Assembly (NCBI RefSeq): GCF_947489715.1
Contig: NZ_CANLER010000002.1
Location: 515,597-579,596, forward strand
Direction: 5' to 3'
Source: an uncultured Roseovarius sp.
Lineage (GTDB): Bacteria > Pseudomonadota > Alphaproteobacteria > Rhodobacterales > Rhodobacteraceae
Length of the DNA: 64,000 bases
Part shown: piece by piece, positions 29,314 through 38,690 of the stretch
Numbering within the stretch: position 1 is the stretch's first letter
Layout of the letters: the number at the start of each line of letters is the position of its first letter
Made by a program: the position numbers and the translations under genes
Notes under the pieces: model-generated
The model's database searches: none
What the model saw: only the letters and a program-made list of their open reading frames with translations
Told to the model about the DNA's origin: nothing

Positions 29314-30180
29314 ATGGCTGGTTATGATGACCGCAGTGGCAAGATCTGGATGGATGGCGAACTGATTGACTGGCGCGAGGCCAATGTGCACATCCTGACC
29401 CATGCGATGCACTATGCCAGTTCGGTATTCGAGGGCGAACGCGCCTATGGTGGCAAGATTTTCAAAAGCCGCGAGCATTCTGAACGCCTGCATTTTTCTG
29501 CCGGTGAGCTGGATTTCCAGATCCCCTACACCGTGGATGAGATTGAAGCCGCCAAGCAGGAAGTCTTGACCGCCAACGGTTTGACCGACGCCTATGTACG
29601 CGCCGTTGCCTGGCGCGGCGCGGGCGAGGATATGGGCGTGGCCTCGGCCCGCAATCCGGTGCACCTGGCCATCGCGGCTTGGGAATGGGGGGCCTATTAC
29701 GGTGATGCCAAGATGAAGGGTGCCAAGCTCGACATCTCGAAATGGAAACGTCCCAGCCCCGAAACAATCCCGGTCCACGCCAAGGCGGCGGGCCTTTACA
29801 TGATCTGCACCACATCGAAACACGCTGCCGAGGCAAAGGGCTGCTCGGACGCGCTCTTCATGGATTATCGCGGCTACGTGGCCGAGGCGACAGGCGCCAA
29901 CATCTTCTTCGTCAAGGACGGTGAAGTGCACACACCCCTGCCTGATTGCTTCCTGAACGGCCTGACACGTCAAACCGTTGTCGGCATGCTGAAGGATCGC
30001 CAGATCAAAGTGCATGAGCGTCACATAATGCCTGAAGAGATGGAAGGGTTCGAACAATGCTGGCTGACCGGCACTGCCGCCGAGGTTACCCCCGTAGGTC
30101 AGATCAGCGACTATAATTTTGAAGTCGGTGCAATGGCGCGTGAGATTTCAGAAGCCTATGAAAAGCTGGTTCGTGAATAG
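29314..30180 (+). CDS. ilvE: Branched-chain amino acid aminotransferase
   Basis: IlvE transfers amino groups between glutamate and the keto acids of Leu, Ile and Val. The 288-residue class IV (fold type IV) PLP enzyme shows SSVFEGERAYGG near residue 32, RRLPFSAGELDF-like RLHFSAGELDFQIPY near residue 57, and KGCSDALFMDYRGYVAEATGANIFFVKDG near residue 175 read as separate landmarks KGCSDALFMD and EATGANIFFV. The pyridoxal Lys is expected in TTSKHAAEAKG near residue 168. GAGGAGACCGAAG precedes the ATG. Confidence 0.94.
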   Translation: MAGYDDRSGKIWMDGELIDWREANVHILTHAMHYASSVFEGERAYGGKIFKSREHSERLHFSAGELDFQIPYTVDEIEAAKQEVLTANGLTDAYVRAVAWRGAGEDMGVASARNPVHLAIAAWEWGAYYGDAKMKGAKLDISKWKRPSPETIPVHAKAAGLYMICTTSKHAAEAKGCSDALFMDYRGYVAEATGANIFFVKDGEVHTPLPDCFLNGLTRQTVVGMLKDRQIKVHERHIMPEEMEGFEQCWLTGTAAEVTPVGQISDYNFEVGAMAREISEAYEKLVRE

Positions 30181-30267
30181 GCTGAAACGGCCTTCTTTCG
30201 TATTCCAGAAAAGCACTACGCAATGTTAGCATCCCCTTGATTCCAAATATCGAATCGGGGGATACTT

Positions 30268-30978
30268 TTGCGACTGTTGGGAACTTTATGCTTGGCGTCA
30301 TGTCTGTCGTCGCCAGCATTGGCGCAGGATGTTCAATGCGAACGCGCCCTGAAGGGTGCAAAATGTACCTTCGTCGACGGACCGGTGCGGCTGACAAGGC
30401 AACCTGTTAAAATTGCCCCGGAACCGCAGGATTTCTTTCGCCTCGAAAAAGGATTGGGGTTTCGTGACAGCGCGGGCCGTGAATGGGTGGCCCCACCCGA
30501 AACCTTTACCGATGGCGCGTCGATCCCCGAGATTTTCATTCCTCTGATTGGCAAACGCCGAAGCCGGACTTTCATCAATGCGGCAACGATTCACGATGCC
30601 TATTGCGGCCATGGCAACGAGGGGTTGGCCGAATACAAATCACGCCACTGGGAGGACGTGCACCGCATGTTCTATGACGCGCTGGTGGTAAACGGCACAT
30701 CCAAGACCAAGGCCAGGATCATGTTTGCGGCGGTCTATCTTGGTGGTCCCCGCTGGGGCGACCGATCGCGCGACATGAGCAGCGTCAGCCGGACCCATAT
30801 GGTTCAAGAAATGGAATGGTGTATTCGCTGGATCAAGCGGATGAAACCGTCACGCGAACGGATCGTGGACTGGATGAAGTCACGCGAAGCAAACTTGCGG
30901 GCGAATACACCGCAAGAACCCGATTGGAAAACCTTGTTCGCAGAAGGGAAATCCAGATCGAAAGCCTATGCTGACTAA
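30268..30978 (+). CDS. Exported DUF1353 family protein
   Basis: A 236-residue protein with an N-terminal signal sequence (RLLGTLCLASCLSSPALAQ). Two DUF1353 hallmarks are present: FTDGASIPEIF near residue 79 and ATIHDAYCGHG near residue 108. DUF1353 is common in phage and bacterial genomes; its reaction is unknown. Here the signal peptide places it in the periplasm or outside. The start is a TTG at 30268 after a GGGGGA. A bidirectional terminator follows. Confidence 0.75.
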   Translation: MRLLGTLCLASCLSSPALAQDVQCERALKGAKCTFVDGPVRLTRQPVKIAPEPQDFFRLEKGLGFRDSAGREWVAPPETFTDGASIPEIFIPLIGKRRSRTFINAATIHDAYCGHGNEGLAEYKSRHWEDVHRMFYDALVVNGTSKTKARIMFAAVYLGGPRWGDRSRDMSSVSRTHMVQEMEWCIRWIKRMKPSRERIVDWMKSREANLRANTPQEPDWKTLFAEGKSRSKAYAD

Positions 30979-31018
30979 ATCGCCGCTTTGACTCGCCCCT
31001 GTCCCCAAAACAAAAAAA

Positions 31019-31051
31019 GAAAGGCACCCTAGGGCGGGTGCCTTTCTTTTT
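31019..31051. terminator. Bidirectional terminator between convergent units
   Basis: GAAAGGCACCC and GGGTGCCTTTC form an 11-bp stem with a 6-base loop; a T-run follows on the plus strand and an A-run precedes, so it works for both the DUF1353 gene and the leftward ABC transporter operon. Confidence 0.92.
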
Positions 31052-31067
31052 GAACGATGTGTTCAGC

Positions 31068-31952
31068 TCAGGTCGGTCGGATACCACGCAGCCGCTCAGA
31101 CCGACGTCGAAGCAATTCTACCGTGGTCAGCAGACAGATCGAGATCACCACAAGGATCGTCGCGACCGCCAGAATGGTGGGGCTGATCTGTTCGCGCAGG
31201 CCGGTAAACATTTGCCAGGGCAAGGTCTTCTGCGAGGCCGAACCGACAAACAGCACCACGACCACTTCGTCAAATGACGTGATGAATGCGAATAACCCAC
31301 CCGAGATCACACCCGGCAGAATAAGTGGCATCTGCACTTTGAAAAAAGTCGTGACCGGATCGGCCCCCATATTTGCTGCAGCACGGGTGAGCGAACGGTC
31401 AAAGCCCACCAGCGTGGCGGTCACGGTGATAATAACGAAAGGAATACCCAAAACCGCATGTGCCAGCACGACTTTCACATAACCCACGAAATTCTTGTTG
31501 AAGCCCAGCGTGCCCTCAAGGAAATTGCCGACCTGGCTGTAAAAGAAGAACATGCCAGTGGCCGAGATGATCAGCGGCACGATCATCGGCGAAATCAGGA
31601 TTGCCATGATCGCCCGCCGGAACGGCACATGGGATTGCGACAGCCCGATCGCTGCCAATGTCCCTAGCGAGACCGAGATGACCGTCGCGATCGGCGCAAT
31701 GATCAGCGAGTTCTTGAAGCTCCGCTGCCACTCGTTGTTGTTCCAGAAGTCCTTGTAATGTTTCAGCGAATACCCTTCGGGATCGAAACGTAGCATCTCG
31801 GGCGTGAAGGTAAAGAAATCCTCGGCGTTGAAGCTGAGTGGTAGCACCACCAAGATGGGCGTGATCAAGAAGATAAAAATCAGCGCGCAGATGAAGCGGA
31901 AGGTGTAGTACCAGACACGCTGGCCGAATGTGGCATATGTTGGCAAGCTCAT
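31068..31952 (-). CDS. ABC permease, PotC-type
   Basis: Inner-membrane permease of a spermidine/putrescine-type importer. The 294-residue protein has about six helices and the cytoplasmic EAA-like loop DRSLTRAAANMGADPVTTFFKVQMPLI, seen here as SLTRAAANMGAD near residue 190. It is the last gene of a five-gene leftward operon (ATPase, binding protein, DUF1330, PotB-type, PotC-type). The substrate is unproven. Confidence 0.88.
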   Translation of the reverse strand: MSLPTYATFGQRVWYYTFRFICALIFIFLITPILVVLPLSFNAEDFFTFTPEMLRFDPEGYSLKHYKDFWNNNEWQRSFKNSLIIAPIATVISVSLGTLAAIGLSQSHVPFRRAIMAILISPMIVPLIISATGMFFFYSQVGNFLEGTLGFNKNFVGYVKVVLAHAVLGIPFVIITVTATLVGFDRSLTRAAANMGADPVTTFFKVQMPLILPGVISGGLFAFITSFDEVVVVLFVGSASQKTLPWQMFTGLREQISPTILAVATILVVISICLLTTVELLRRRSERLRGIRPT

Positions 31953-31958
31953 GTCTCT

Positions 31959-33230
31959 TTACCCCAGCTTCACGTTGTCGATGCCCACGATCTTGTCATA
32001 GGCCCAGTAGAGTATCAGCACCACGACCAACAAGATCGTGCCCAGTGCGGCCGCCAGGCCCCAGTTGAGCGAACTTGAAATGTGATACGCGATCCGGTTC
32101 GAGATGAAGACGCCCTTGGTGCCGCCCACGATTTCCGGCGTGATGTAGTACCCGATCGCCAGGATGAAGACGAGGATCGAGCCCGCGCCGATCCCGGGCA
32201 CCGATTGCGGAAAATACACCCGCCAGAAGGCAGTCCAGTTGGTCGCACCCAGCGATTTCGCGGCACGCACATAGCTGGGATTGATGGTCTGCATCACCGA
32301 ATACATCGGCAGGATCATGAAGGGCAGCAGGATATGCGTCATCGCAACGATCGTTCCGAACTGGTTGTTGATCATGATCAGGCGGTTGGCATCATCCACT
32401 AACCCGATCCAGACCAGTACATCGTTGATCACGCCCTGCTGCTGCAACATCACCTTCCAAGCAGATGTCCGTACCAAAAGTGAGGTCCAGAACGGTAGAA
32501 GCACGAGGATCATCAGAATATTGGCCTTGTTCGCCGGCAGGTTCGCCAGAATCCAGGCCACCGGGTATCCCAACAGAATGCACGACCCCATGATGATCAG
32601 CGACATGATAAGCGTGCGCACGAAAAGCTTGACCAGAATGCGCTTGTTTTCTGGCTGCGACTGGATGCCATCCGGCGTCTTCTGCATATCGACCGCGTTC
32701 AGGAAATACCCGTTGGTGAACACGCCCGAATGCGTCTGAATGGTCTTCCAGGTTTCGATATCACCCCAACCCTTGTGAAGCTCGATGAACTTCTCCTTGA
32801 AAGGCGCATCCGCCACCGGGTCCCACTTCTTGATCTGGCGGCCGGATTTGCGGAACATCGACGCGATGCCGGTTTGTTCATAGTTCAGGCGCGTGGCCAG
32901 CTTGGTATGTTCCTTGGCCGCCACCGCAACGACCATGTCCTGAGCCAGCGCGTTGTAAATGGCCTCGTCGGGCAATTCACCGCTTGAGGCATCCCATTGC
33001 GCCAGCAGCGGCACGGTATTAGGCAAGGTGTTCTTGACGATGTCGTTCTCTACCGACCGGAACAGCATGTTGCCGATCGGCAGGATGAACGAAATCATCA
33101 CGAAAATCAGTAGCGGCGCGATCAGCAAAAGCGCCCGCGTCTTCTGCACTCTCAGCGCACGCGCAAGGCTGCGTTTCAGTGGTGTGCCATCCGCTGCCAA
33201 TACAGGACCGGTGTCTGTTGCATCGCTCAT
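31959..33230 (-). CDS. ABC permease, PotB-type with large periplasmic insert
   Basis: The partner permease, 423 residues, well above the about 280-300 usual for PotB proteins. Extra length lies between the first helix (residues about 34-56) and the second (about 203-228): roughly 145 polar residues (containing IYNALAQDMVVAV and GWGDIETWKTIQTH) that should face the periplasm. The rest is standard, with an EAA-like loop YVRAAKSLGATNWTAF near residue 317. It is separated from the PotC-type gene by 6 bases and from the DUF1330 gene by one base. Confidence 0.87.
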   Translation of the reverse strand: MSDATDTGPVLAADGTPLKRSLARALRVQKTRALLLIAPLLIFVMISFILPIGNMLFRSVENDIVKNTLPNTVPLLAQWDASSGELPDEAIYNALAQDMVVAVAAKEHTKLATRLNYEQTGIASMFRKSGRQIKKWDPVADAPFKEKFIELHKGWGDIETWKTIQTHSGVFTNGYFLNAVDMQKTPDGIQSQPENKRILVKLFVRTLIMSLIIMGSCILLGYPVAWILANLPANKANILMILVLLPFWTSLLVRTSAWKVMLQQQGVINDVLVWIGLVDDANRLIMINNQFGTIVAMTHILLPFMILPMYSVMQTINPSYVRAAKSLGATNWTAFWRVYFPQSVPGIGAGSILVFILAIGYYITPEIVGGTKGVFISNRIAYHISSSLNWGLAAALGTILLVVVLILYWAYDKIVGIDNVKLG

Positions 33231-33231
33231 G

Positions 33232-33519
33232 TCAGGTGCCCTCGACCAATATGATTACACTGTCGGCAGTGCGTTTTCTGATCTCGGCCACCTTTTGGTA
33301 TTCCGGATCGTTATAAGCTGCTTTCGCGGCCTCGAAACTGGGGAACTCGATCACAACGTGACGGTTCAGTGTCTCACCTTCAGGGACTTCGGATTGCCCG
33401 CCTCGAACCACGAATGCGCCACCCAATCTTTGCAGGATCGGCGTGTCCTTCTCGACATACTCTTTGTATGCCTCTGGGTCATTCACGGTGATGTGGCCAA
33501 TGATGTAGCCTTTCGGCAT
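33232..33519 (-). CDS. DUF1330 family protein inside the transporter operon
   Basis: A 95-residue protein of the DUF1330 ferredoxin-like dimeric alpha/beta-barrel family, recognised from the opening YIIGHITVNDPEAYKEY and the pattern GGAFVVRGGQ...HVVIEFPSFEAAKAAYNDPEYQ, quoted here as two landmarks. Function in general is unknown. It lies between the binding-protein and permease genes of the ABC operon, one base before the permease, so it is likely cotranscribed. A role in handling the transported compound is only a guess. Confidence 0.82.
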   Translation of the reverse strand: MPKGYIIGHITVNDPEAYKEYVEKDTPILQRLGGAFVVRGGQSEVPEGETLNRHVVIEFPSFEAAKAAYNDPEYQKVAEIRKRTADSVIILVEGT

Positions 33520-33542
33520 CCCAATTCTTCCCTATCAGTCAT

Positions 33543-33574
33543 GTGCGGCCCGTAAAATCGGGCCGCACTTTTTT
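33543..33574. terminator. Strong hairpin between binding-protein and DUF1330 genes
   Basis: GTGCGGCCCG/CGGGCCGCAC, a 10-bp stem with a 6-base loop. A T-run follows only on the plus strand. In the direction of the operon (leftward) there is no T-run after it, so it is better read as an mRNA-stabilising or partial-polarity hairpin that raises the binding protein over the permeases. Confidence 0.65.
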
Positions 33575-33607
33575 GCCGGGTGCGCGACCAGCACGCACCT
33601 CAGATTT

Positions 33608-34705
33608 TTATTGTGCCAACCAAGCCTGGAATTTGGCTTCGATGTCATCGCGGTAATCCGCCCAGAACTCGTAGTTGTAGAGGAACGTGTTCTTGGCGTT
33701 TTCCGGATCGGTCGGCATGTGCGGCGCCATGTCGATGCCCAGATCGGCGTGTTTGCCAACCAGCGGAGCCGACGATTTACGGGCCGGACCGTACGAGATG
33801 TACTTGGCCTGATCCGCCAAACGCTGCGTATCAGTCGCGAACATGATGTAGTCCAGCGCGCGCGCTTTGCGCTCATCACTCAGACCAGCGGGAATGATCC
33901 AGCCGTCAAGGTCAAAGATTTGCGCGTCCCACAGCATGGCAACGGGCTGCTTCTGCTCTTCGATCACGCTGAACAGACGGCCATTGTAGGTCGATCCCAT
34001 GACGATCTCGCCATCGGCCAGAAGCTGCGGTGTGTCAGCGCCGGCCGACCACCAGACAACCTGATCCTTGATGGTGTCGAGTTTCGCCAAAGCCTGATCT
34101 TGCCCTTCAGGAGTTGCCAGCACGTCATAGACGTCCTCCTTGGCAACACCATCACAAAGCAGCGCCCATTCCACGTTGTTGATCGAACGCTTCTCCAGCG
34201 CACGCTTGCCCGGATATGCCTCCAGGTCAAACACGGCGCAGACGTCGGTGGGTGGATTGTCACCAACCATATCGGTGCGATAGCCGAACGTGGTCGAATA
34301 AACGATCTGCGGGATAAAGCAGTCGCCAACCAGCAGGTCGCCAAAATCCTCCGAGGCGGGCGTACCATCGGGCGCTGGGGCCAGCATGGTGTCAGGGTCG
34401 ATTTCCATTGCCAGACCTTCGTCGCACAGGCGAAGTGCGTCGGCGGCCACAACGTCAACCACATCCCAGGTCACGTTACCCGCTTCGTCCATGGCGCGCA
34501 GTTTGGCCACAGCTTCGGCCGAGCTGTCATCATTGATGATGCTGATCCCGGTCTTTTCCGAATAGGGCTCGTGATAAGCCTTCAGTTGCGATTTCGAATA
34601 CGCACCGCCCCATGACACGATGGTCATTTCGTCGGCAGTAACAGCGCTTGCCGCAACGGTGAGCGCCGTCGTCGCAAGCAGAGTTTTGGTAAGTTTCATA
34701 CTCAT
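33608..34705 (-). CDS. Periplasmic binding protein, PotD-type
   Basis: A 365-residue solute-binding protein with signal peptide (KLTKTLLATTALTVAASAVTADE read in part; cleavage likely after the AVTA segment). The mature N-terminus MTIVSWGGAYSKSQLKAYHEPY is typical of the polyamine/opine-like PotD group. It belongs to the leftward transporter operon and is followed by a strong hairpin, fitting high expression. The neighbouring DoeD-like aminotransferase and DoeA-like hydrolase suggest an amino-acid-like or ectoine-related substrate, but the sequence alone does not tell. Confidence 0.88.
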   Translation of the reverse strand: MSMKLTKTLLATTALTVAASAVTADEMTIVSWGGAYSKSQLKAYHEPYSEKTGISIINDDSSAEAVAKLRAMDEAGNVTWDVVDVVAADALRLCDEGLAMEIDPDTMLAPAPDGTPASEDFGDLLVGDCFIPQIVYSTTFGYRTDMVGDNPPTDVCAVFDLEAYPGKRALEKRSINNVEWALLCDGVAKEDVYDVLATPEGQDQALAKLDTIKDQVVWWSAGADTPQLLADGEIVMGSTYNGRLFSVIEEQKQPVAMLWDAQIFDLDGWIIPAGLSDERKARALDYIMFATDTQRLADQAKYISYGPARKSSAPLVGKHADLGIDMAPHMPTDPENAKNTFLYNYEFWADYRDDIEAKFQAWLAQ

Positions 34706-34806
34706 TTCTCCCTAAGTATACCCGTTAGCTACATTTTCGGAGTCCCTGTCACGGGCGTTACGTCGGGACCCGCTGTTCACCGCGCCGTTTGCAGACGCGA
34801 TATTCG

Positions 34807-35907
34807 TTATGCTTCCAGTGCCCGGCAGTCCTGCGGCAGCCAGCCGATATCAATCTGCTGTCCCGGTTGCAGGCGCACCTGGTCCGGCGCGTTCCGGGTC
34901 TTGACGACAAACTCATCATTTCCGGCAACCCGCAGACGCGTGCGGAAAATGTCGCCCATGTAGATAAATTCCAGCACTTCCGCCTTCAGCGTATGCGCGC
35001 CTTCCTGCAGGCGTTCCTTGTTGAACTCCACCCGCTCGGGTCGGATCGAAACGCGGGTGCGTTCGCCGACCTGGCTGACATTGACGGGCTTGCAGTCGAT
35101 GACTTCCCCATCGTCCAGTTCCACCAGCGCCTGATCACCCTTGATTTCTTTGACGGTGCCCATCAGCGTATTATTCTCGCCGATGAACTGTGCAACGAAG
35201 CTGTTATCAGGCTCTTCGTAAAGCTGATCGGGCGGCGCGATCTGCTGGATGCGGCCATCGTCAAAGACAGCAACGCGATCCGACATTGTCAGCGCTTCGG
35301 TCTGGTCGTGTGTCACGTACACTGTTGTGATCCCCAAGCTATGCGCCAGGTTTGTAATTTCGAACTGCATCTTTTCGCGCAGTTGCTTGTCAAGCGCTCC
35401 CAGCGGTTCGTCCATCAGAACCAGTTCCGGCTCGAACACCAATGCGCGTGCCAGCGCGACCCGTTGTTGCTGACCACCGGACAATTGCGCCGGACGACGG
35501 CCGCCAAAGGCACCCATCTCAACCATGTCGAGCGCGCGTTTCACCTTGGCTTCCCGGTCGGATTTGCCCATCTTGCGCACTTCCAGCGGAAAGCTCAGGT
35601 TTTCGGCAATCGTCATATGCGGAAACAGGGCATAGTTCTGGAAAACCATACCGATGCCGCGCTTGTGCGGTGGGATATTGTTGATTTCGCGCCCGTCCAG
35701 GCGAATTTCACCGTGGGTCGCAGTTTCGAACCCGGCCAGCATCATCAGACAGGTGGTTTTACCCGACCCGGAGGGCCCCAGCATTGTCAGAAATTCGCCC
35801 TTGGGCAAAGAAAGGTTCAAGTCTTTTACAACCAGCGTTTCGCCGTCATAACTCTTTTGCACACGTTCGAATTCAACGAACGCATCGTTGTTTTTAGACT
35901 CTGCCAA
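34807..35907 (-). CDS. ABC transporter ATPase, PotA-type
   Basis: The ATP-binding subunit, 366 residues. Walker A is GPSGSGKTT near residue 45, the signature is LSGGQQQRVALARAL near residue 143, Walker B is LVLMDEPLGALD near residue 164, and the switch His is in VYVTHDQTEA near residue 200. A TOBE domain occupies the C-terminus. It is the first gene of the transporter operon, about 100 bases before the binding-protein gene. Confidence 0.92.
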   Translation of the reverse strand: MAESKNNDAFVEFERVQKSYDGETLVVKDLNLSLPKGEFLTMLGPSGSGKTTCLMMLAGFETATHGEIRLDGREINNIPPHKRGIGMVFQNYALFPHMTIAENLSFPLEVRKMGKSDREAKVKRALDMVEMGAFGGRRPAQLSGGQQQRVALARALVFEPELVLMDEPLGALDKQLREKMQFEITNLAHSLGITTVYVTHDQTEALTMSDRVAVFDDGRIQQIAPPDQLYEEPDNSFVAQFIGENNTLMGTVKEIKGDQALVELDDGEVIDCKPVNVSQVGERTRVSIRPERVEFNKERLQEGAHTLKAEVLEFIYMGDIFRTRLRVAGNDEFVVKTRNAPDQVRLQPGQQIDIGWLPQDCRALEA

Positions 35908-36159
35908 TTGGCACTCCCTGGTTTATTTTTTCGCGGCTAGCCCGCGCTCGGCCCGAACTAAACCGCCAAAATCATCGTGATGCAAGCGCAGCGCGGCATT
36001 TTCGGCAGAATTTGCGCCACCCGGATGAATTTAATCATTTTCACCTATCCTCATGATAAAATTAATCACGAGCCTTTATCAGCGACGTCCGTTTCCTTCC
36101 GCTGATTCGTCCCGATCAACGCGGAAACGGCGTCCCTGCGTCGTGGCATTCGGCAAAAA

Positions 36160-37530
36160 TCACCCAAACACAGACTTCACCGCTTTTTGCGTCTTATTCA
36201 CCACCTCATCCGCCTCGGCGCGCGTCAGGCAGAAAGGTGGCGCAAATCCCAGAATGTCACCCTGCGGCATCGCCCGCCCGATCACGCCATCGGCTGCCAG
36301 CGCCGCGGCGATTTGCGGCCCGATTTTGTCAGCGGCATCAAAGAAACGGCGGTCGCTTCGATCTTTCACGAACTCAACCGCACACAGCATACCTTCGCCC
36401 CGGATCTCGCCCACATGGACATGATCGCCCAACGCCTCCGCCATCGCTTGGTTCAGATAGGCGCCGGTATCGCGGTTATTTGCGATTAGCTTCAGCTCAT
36501 CCAGCAGATTGAGGTTAGCCACCCCCGCTGCCGCCCCGATCGGATGCGCCGAATAGGTCCAGCCATGTCCAATGGGCCCGTTCTCATCGGTTCCCCGCTC
36601 TAGCACCTTCCACATCTTGTCGCTGACGATACTGCCCGACAGCGGCGCATAGGCCGATGTCAGCCCCTTGGCTATGGTAATCAGATCAGCCTCAATCCCG
36701 TAGTGGTCGCAACCAAACATCGACCCAAGTCGGCCAAATCCAGTAACAACCTCATCCGCCACCAAAAGAATGTCATGCTTTTTCAGCACCGCCTGAATTG
36801 CGGCCCAATACCCCTCGGGCGGCGGTACGATCCCCCCGGTCCCCAGCACCGGCTCTCCGATAAAGGCTGCGATCGTATCGGCTCCTTCGCGCTCAATCAG
36901 TGCTTCAAGTTCGGCCGCACAATGGGCCACAAACTCTGCCTCGCTCTGGTTCAGAGCATCCCGGCGATAGTAATACGGCGCCTCGGTATGCACGACCTGC
37001 GCCAACGGCAGATCGAACTTCTTGTGAAAAAGCTCCAGGCCCGTCAGCGACCCGGTCATCAAGCCCGAGCCATGATAGCCCCGCCAGCGCGAAATGATCT
37101 TTTTCTTTTCCGGACGCCCAAGAATATTGTTGTAATACCAGATCAGCTTGATGTTGGTCTCATTCGCATCCGATCCCGACAGACCAAAATAAACCTTGCT
37201 CATGTTCGCAGGCGCCCGATCCAGCACCATCTTGGCAAGCGTGATGCTGGCTTCGGTCCCATGACCGACATAGGCATGATAATACGCTAGTTCCTTTGCC
37301 TGAGCGGCAATAGCATCGGCAATATCCTCGCGACCATACCCGACATTCACGCAGTAGAGCCCGGCAAAGGCATCCAGCAGGCGCACACCTTCGCGATCTT
37401 CGATATGACAGCCCGAACCGCCGGTAATCACCCGGTTCTGCAACTCCCCCCTTGCGAACTGCGCCAGATGTGTCGAGGCATGGAAAAAGTTCTCGCGATC
37501 CCATTCCGCCAGTTGGTCATTTCTCAGCAT
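36160..37530 (-). CDS. Class III aminotransferase, DoeD-like
   Basis: A 456-residue PLP-dependent omega-type aminotransferase. LLDAFAGLYCVNVGYGR near residue 49, DEVVTGFGRLGSMFG near residue 243 and the PLP Lys in ITIAKGLTSAYAP near residue 273 are clear. The opening (EWDRENFFHASTHLAQ) and general sequence resemble the aminotransferase found in ectoine-catabolic loci (DoeD/Atf), which acts on diaminobutyrate. It is read with the Lrp/AsnC gene upstream. Family membership is firm, the substrate is inferred from context. Confidence 0.78.
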   Translation of the reverse strand: MLRNDQLAEWDRENFFHASTHLAQFARGELQNRVITGGSGCHIEDREGVRLLDAFAGLYCVNVGYGREDIADAIAAQAKELAYYHAYVGHGTEASITLAKMVLDRAPANMSKVYFGLSGSDANETNIKLIWYYNNILGRPEKKKIISRWRGYHGSGLMTGSLTGLELFHKKFDLPLAQVVHTEAPYYYRRDALNQSEAEFVAHCAAELEALIEREGADTIAAFIGEPVLGTGGIVPPPEGYWAAIQAVLKKHDILLVADEVVTGFGRLGSMFGCDHYGIEADLITIAKGLTSAYAPLSGSIVSDKMWKVLERGTDENGPIGHGWTYSAHPIGAAAGVANLNLLDELKLIANNRDTGAYLNQAMAEALGDHVHVGEIRGEGMLCAVEFVKDRSDRRFFDAADKIGPQIAAALAADGVIGRAMPQGDILGFAPPFCLTRAEADEVVNKTQKAVKSVFG

Positions 37531-37637
37531 GATCTGTCCTTCGATATCTGAAACCGGTCACCCGGCGCGAAGATGCACCGCTTTTCACAGATCGTGTATC
37601 TGAACTTGCCCGGTCTTGCAGAAGAATCTTCTGCCGC

Positions 37638-38111
37638 CTACCGCAACAGGGCATCGAAAAGCGGCACAGTCCCATCTTTCACGGCCTTGGTCACGACATA
37701 GGTAAAGTACCGCTCCAACCCGACATCGGCGTCCAGAATGCGGTCCATCAGACCCTGGTAGGCCTCGATATCGCGCGTAATGACCTGCATCAGGTAGTCA
37801 AAACCACCACCCAGCGCCCAACATGCAGTGACCTCCGACAACGATGCAACATGCGCCTCAAAGGTGCGAAAAGCGGCAGCGGTGTGATCCGTCAGCTCAA
37901 CGGTCACGAATACCGTCAACACCGGAGCCAGTTTCCTCAGGCTGATCCGGGCCTGATACCCCTCGATAATTCCTGCCTTTTCAAGCTTGCGCACCCGCTC
38001 CCAACAGGGGCTGGCTGACAACCCGACCCGCTCCGCAAGCTGCGTATTGGACATCCGGCCCTCGGCAGACAATACCTTCAGAATGGCAATGTCGCGCTCA
38101 TCCAGTGTCAT
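37638..38111 (-). CDS. Lrp/AsnC-family regulator, DoeX-like
   Basis: A 157-residue feast/famine regulator. The N-terminal winged helix-turn-helix contains MSNTQLAERVGLSASPCWERVRKLEKAG, landmarks NTQLAERVGLS and VRKLEKAGII; the C-terminal RAM domain (FVTVELTDHT...VTACWALGGGFDYLMQV) binds amino-acid effectors. It lies between a flavin reductase gene (1 base away) and the aminotransferase gene. An AsnC/Lrp gene, DoeX or AsnC, is a standard member of ectoine-use clusters. Confidence 0.85.
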   Translation of the reverse strand: MTLDERDIAILKVLSAEGRMSNTQLAERVGLSASPCWERVRKLEKAGIIEGYQARISLRKLAPVLTVFVTVELTDHTAAAFRTFEAHVASLSEVTACWALGGGFDYLMQVITRDIEAYQGLMDRILDADVGLERYFTYVVTKAVKDGTVPLFDALLR

Positions 38112-38690
38112 TCACGCGGCCCCGGTCAGACGCCGCGCCAAAGACGTGGCATCGTCCATCGCTTCGGTATGCCGCACCACATCACCAACCTCACGCACGC
38201 CCGAAGCACGGATCAGCTCACGTCGCTCAAATCCCAACTTGTCCAACGCGGGTCCGTATTGATCCAGCAGATTACCGTATCGCTCGGCCCCTTCACCCTG
38301 CACCTGCACCAGCACGAAGGCTTTGCCGCGCCCCAGACGCGATGGTTCAGCAGCCGTCACGTAATCCGGGACGAAGAAGGAAAAGAACCGATCCAGGGCT
38401 TGCTTAAACAGCCCCGAGATATTGCAAAAGTAGATCGGCGTCGCCACCACCACAATATCGGCAGCGGCCACGGCCTCCAGGACCGGGTTCAGGTCATCTT
38501 TCAACCCGCAAGTCTCGCCGCCGGATTTGCAATGGCGTAGGCTCACGCAGCCCTTGAACCGCAGATCACGCAGCGGGAACCATTCCACCACGCCGCCATT
38601 CCTCGCCACCTCATCACAGAATGCTTTCGCTAACAGATCGCTATTGCCGCCCGCACGCGGACTGCCCAACAGACACGCAACACGATTCAC
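38112..38690 (-). CDS. NAD(P)H-dependent FMN reductase-like flavoprotein
   Basis: A 192-residue flavodoxin-fold oxidoreductase. ACLLGSPRAGGNSDLLAKAF at the N-terminus is the FMN phosphate loop, and VVVATPIYFCNISGLFKQALDRF near residue 80 is the second family motif. It adjoins the Lrp gene with no gap and is divergent from the M24 hydrolase gene. Such reductases provide reduced flavin or reduce quinones; no partner monooxygenase is present here. Confidence 0.82.
   Translation of the reverse strand: MNRVACLLGSPRAGGNSDLLAKAFCDEVARNGGVVEWFPLRDLRFKGCVSLRHCKSGGETCGLKDDLNPVLEAVAAADIVVVATPIYFCNISGLFKQALDRFFSFFVPDYVTAAEPSRLGRGKAFVLVQVQGEGAERYGNLLDQYGPALDKLGFERRELIRASGVREVGDVVRHTEAMDDATSLARRLTGAA

Noticed and set aside
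33611..34615. Long plus-strand open frame opposite the binding-protein gene
   Set aside because: It mirrors the codon structure of the binding-protein gene, has no family motif or ribosome site, and the minus-strand gene is certain.
34789..35940. Long plus-strand open frame opposite the PotA-type ATPase gene
   Set aside because: An antisense shadow; the minus-strand Walker motifs are intact.
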